DNA of 64,000 nucleotides from Microbacterium proteolyticum (GTDB lineage: Bacteria; Actinomycetota; Actinomycetes; Actinomycetales; Microbacteriaceae): contig NZ_JACHXY010000001.1 in NCBI RefSeq assembly GCF_014192415.1, positions 620,001 to 684,000 on the forward strand, read 5' to 3'. Positions 63,185 to 64,000 of this stretch are shown piece by piece (positions within the stretch are counted from its first letter, which is position 1; each line of letters opens with the position of its first letter). A model generated the notes under the pieces. The model saw only the letters and a list, made by a program, of their open reading frames with translations. It was not told the origin of the DNA and searched no databases. A program made the position numbers and the translations under genes.

Positions 63185-63966
63185 TGGCCGACACCGCCAC
63201 CACCACGCGCACCGCGGTGCTGCGTACCGACGACCTCGTCGCCGGGTACCTGCCGGGCGTGAACATCCTCAACGGGTGCACGGTCGACGCCTACCAGGGC
63301 GACCTGATCGGCATCATCGGCCCCAACGGCGCGGGGAAGTCGACGTTGCTGAAGGCCATCTTCGGTCAGGTGAAGATCCGCAGCGGCGCCGTGCTGCTCA
63401 ACGGCGAGGACATCACCGCGCTCAAGGCCGACAAGCTCGTCGGCAAGGGCGTCGGCATGGTGCCGCAGAACAACAACGTGTTCCCGAGCCTGTCGATCGA
63501 GGAGAACCTGCAGATGGGTCTCTTCCAGCGGCCCAAGGTGTTCGCCGAGCGATTCGAGTTCGTCAGCGGGCTCTTCCCCGAGCTGGCCAAACGGCGCCGC
63601 CAGCGCGCCGGGTCGCTCTCGGGCGGTGAGCGTCAGATGGTCGCCATGGGTCGTGCGCTCATGATGGACCCCTCCGTGCTGCTGCTCGACGAGCCGTCGG
63701 CTGGTCTCTCCCCCGTGCGCCAGGACGAGACGTTCCTGCGCGTGGCCGAGATCAACCGCGCGGGCGTGACGATCATCATGGTCGAACAGAACGCGCGGCG
63801 ATGCCTGCAGATCTGCCACCGTGCCTACGTGCTCGACCAGGGCAAGGATGCGTACACCGGAACCGGCCGGGAACTCCTCACCGACCCCCGCGTCATCGAG
63901 CTGTACCTCGGCACGCTCGCCGCCGACGAGGACGCCAAGCGCGACCGCCCGCAGCCCGAGGCCTGA
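63184..63966 (+). CDS. livF: Branched-chain amino-acid ABC transporter ATP-binding protein LivF
   Basis: 260 residues. Walker A GPNGAGKST (about 46-54), FPSLSIEENLQMG, signature LSGGERQMVAMGRALMMDPS, Walker B VLLLDEPSAGLSP, and IIMVEQNARRCLQICHRAYV (LivF has Glu-Gln where the H-loop His normally lies). It pairs with LivG as the ATPase heterodimer. Translationally coupled to livG (TGATG). No substrate-binding LivK/J gene appears before the window ends 34 bp later; it may follow. Confidence 0.95.
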   Translation: MADTATTTRTAVLRTDDLVAGYLPGVNILNGCTVDAYQGDLIGIIGPNGAGKSTLLKAIFGQVKIRSGAVLLNGEDITALKADKLVGKGVGMVPQNNNVFPSLSIEENLQMGLFQRPKVFAERFEFVSGLFPELAKRRRQRAGSLSGGERQMVAMGRALMMDPSVLLLDEPSAGLSPVRQDETFLRVAEINRAGVTIIMVEQNARRCLQICHRAYVLDQGKDAYTGTGRELLTDPRVIELYLGTLAADEDAKRDRPQPEA

Positions 63967-64000
63967 TCGACCGTTTCCTGATCGCGAGTGCGGCGCTCAC

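Overview
The window is very GC-rich and densely coded. Its gene content is that of an actinobacterium of the family Microbacteriaceae, most likely Microbacterium or a close relative. The supporting features are GuaB3 beside GuaB and GuaA, tandem GAF-ANTAR proteins, stand-alone LigD-type polymerase domains with a LigC-type ligase, a DUF3817/SURF1 pair, a small Microbacteriaceae protein family (probably DUF7882), and at least ten genes whose -10 box lies only 6-7 nt before the start codon (leaderless mRNAs). The genus is an inference from gene content. No rRNA, prophage, insertion sequence or CRISPR array was seen.

Layout. 1-7.5 kb: a sensor kinase cut by the left edge, an acetyltransferase flanked by two identical 18-bp palindromes, small membrane proteins, a nucleoside deaminase, an epoxide-hydrolase pseudogene, two GAF-ANTAR regulators and an extremely Met/Cys-rich putative copper-storage protein. 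7.7-22.7 kb: a stress or fermentation island. It holds two CPBP-type membrane proteases, a membrane-anchored esterase, an alanyl-tRNA synthetase paralogue without editing domain, a tandem-MarR regulator, L-lactate dehydrogenase, lactate permease, and an aspT-aspD-DUF2156 operon (aspartate/alanine antiporter, aspartate 4-decarboxylase, MprF-like aminoacyl-lipid synthase). 23.1-28.3 kb: nitrate transporter, assimilatory nitrate reductase and its NAD(P)H/FAD/[2Fe-2S] electron-transfer partner. 28.3-30 kb: repeat-rich spacers around a LysE exporter.

30-53 kb: mostly single genes: acyl-CoA dehydrogenase, AI-2E transporter, LigC-type ligase, two LigD-type primase-polymerases, SseB-like protein, UvrD/PcrA helicase, a VOC/MarR pair with two clear operators, a DMT exporter with a GntR regulator, a tRNA-Met-like sequence, GDPD, a Bax-inhibitor-1 protein and a TarM-like glycosyltransferase. 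53.3-59.7 kb: the leftward guaB / TMEM175-like / guaB3 / SURF1 / DUF3817 / guaA block. 59.9-64 kb: a rightward branched-chain amino-acid ABC transporter (livHMGF) whose LivH carries an unusual N-terminal secreted beta-domain.

Working together. The most interesting hypothesis is that the 8-23 kb island couples aspartate decarboxylation (alanine formation, proton consumption) to tRNA-dependent alanylation of membrane lipids. AspT/AspD would supply alanine, the editing-less AlaRS would charge tRNA, the MprF-like enzyme would transfer alanine to lipid, and the esterase beside the AlaRS could remove it. Each family is recognisable, but the coupling is inference. A second theme is a set of size-conserved (58-65 bp) but sequence-diverse palindromic elements in intergenic spaces.
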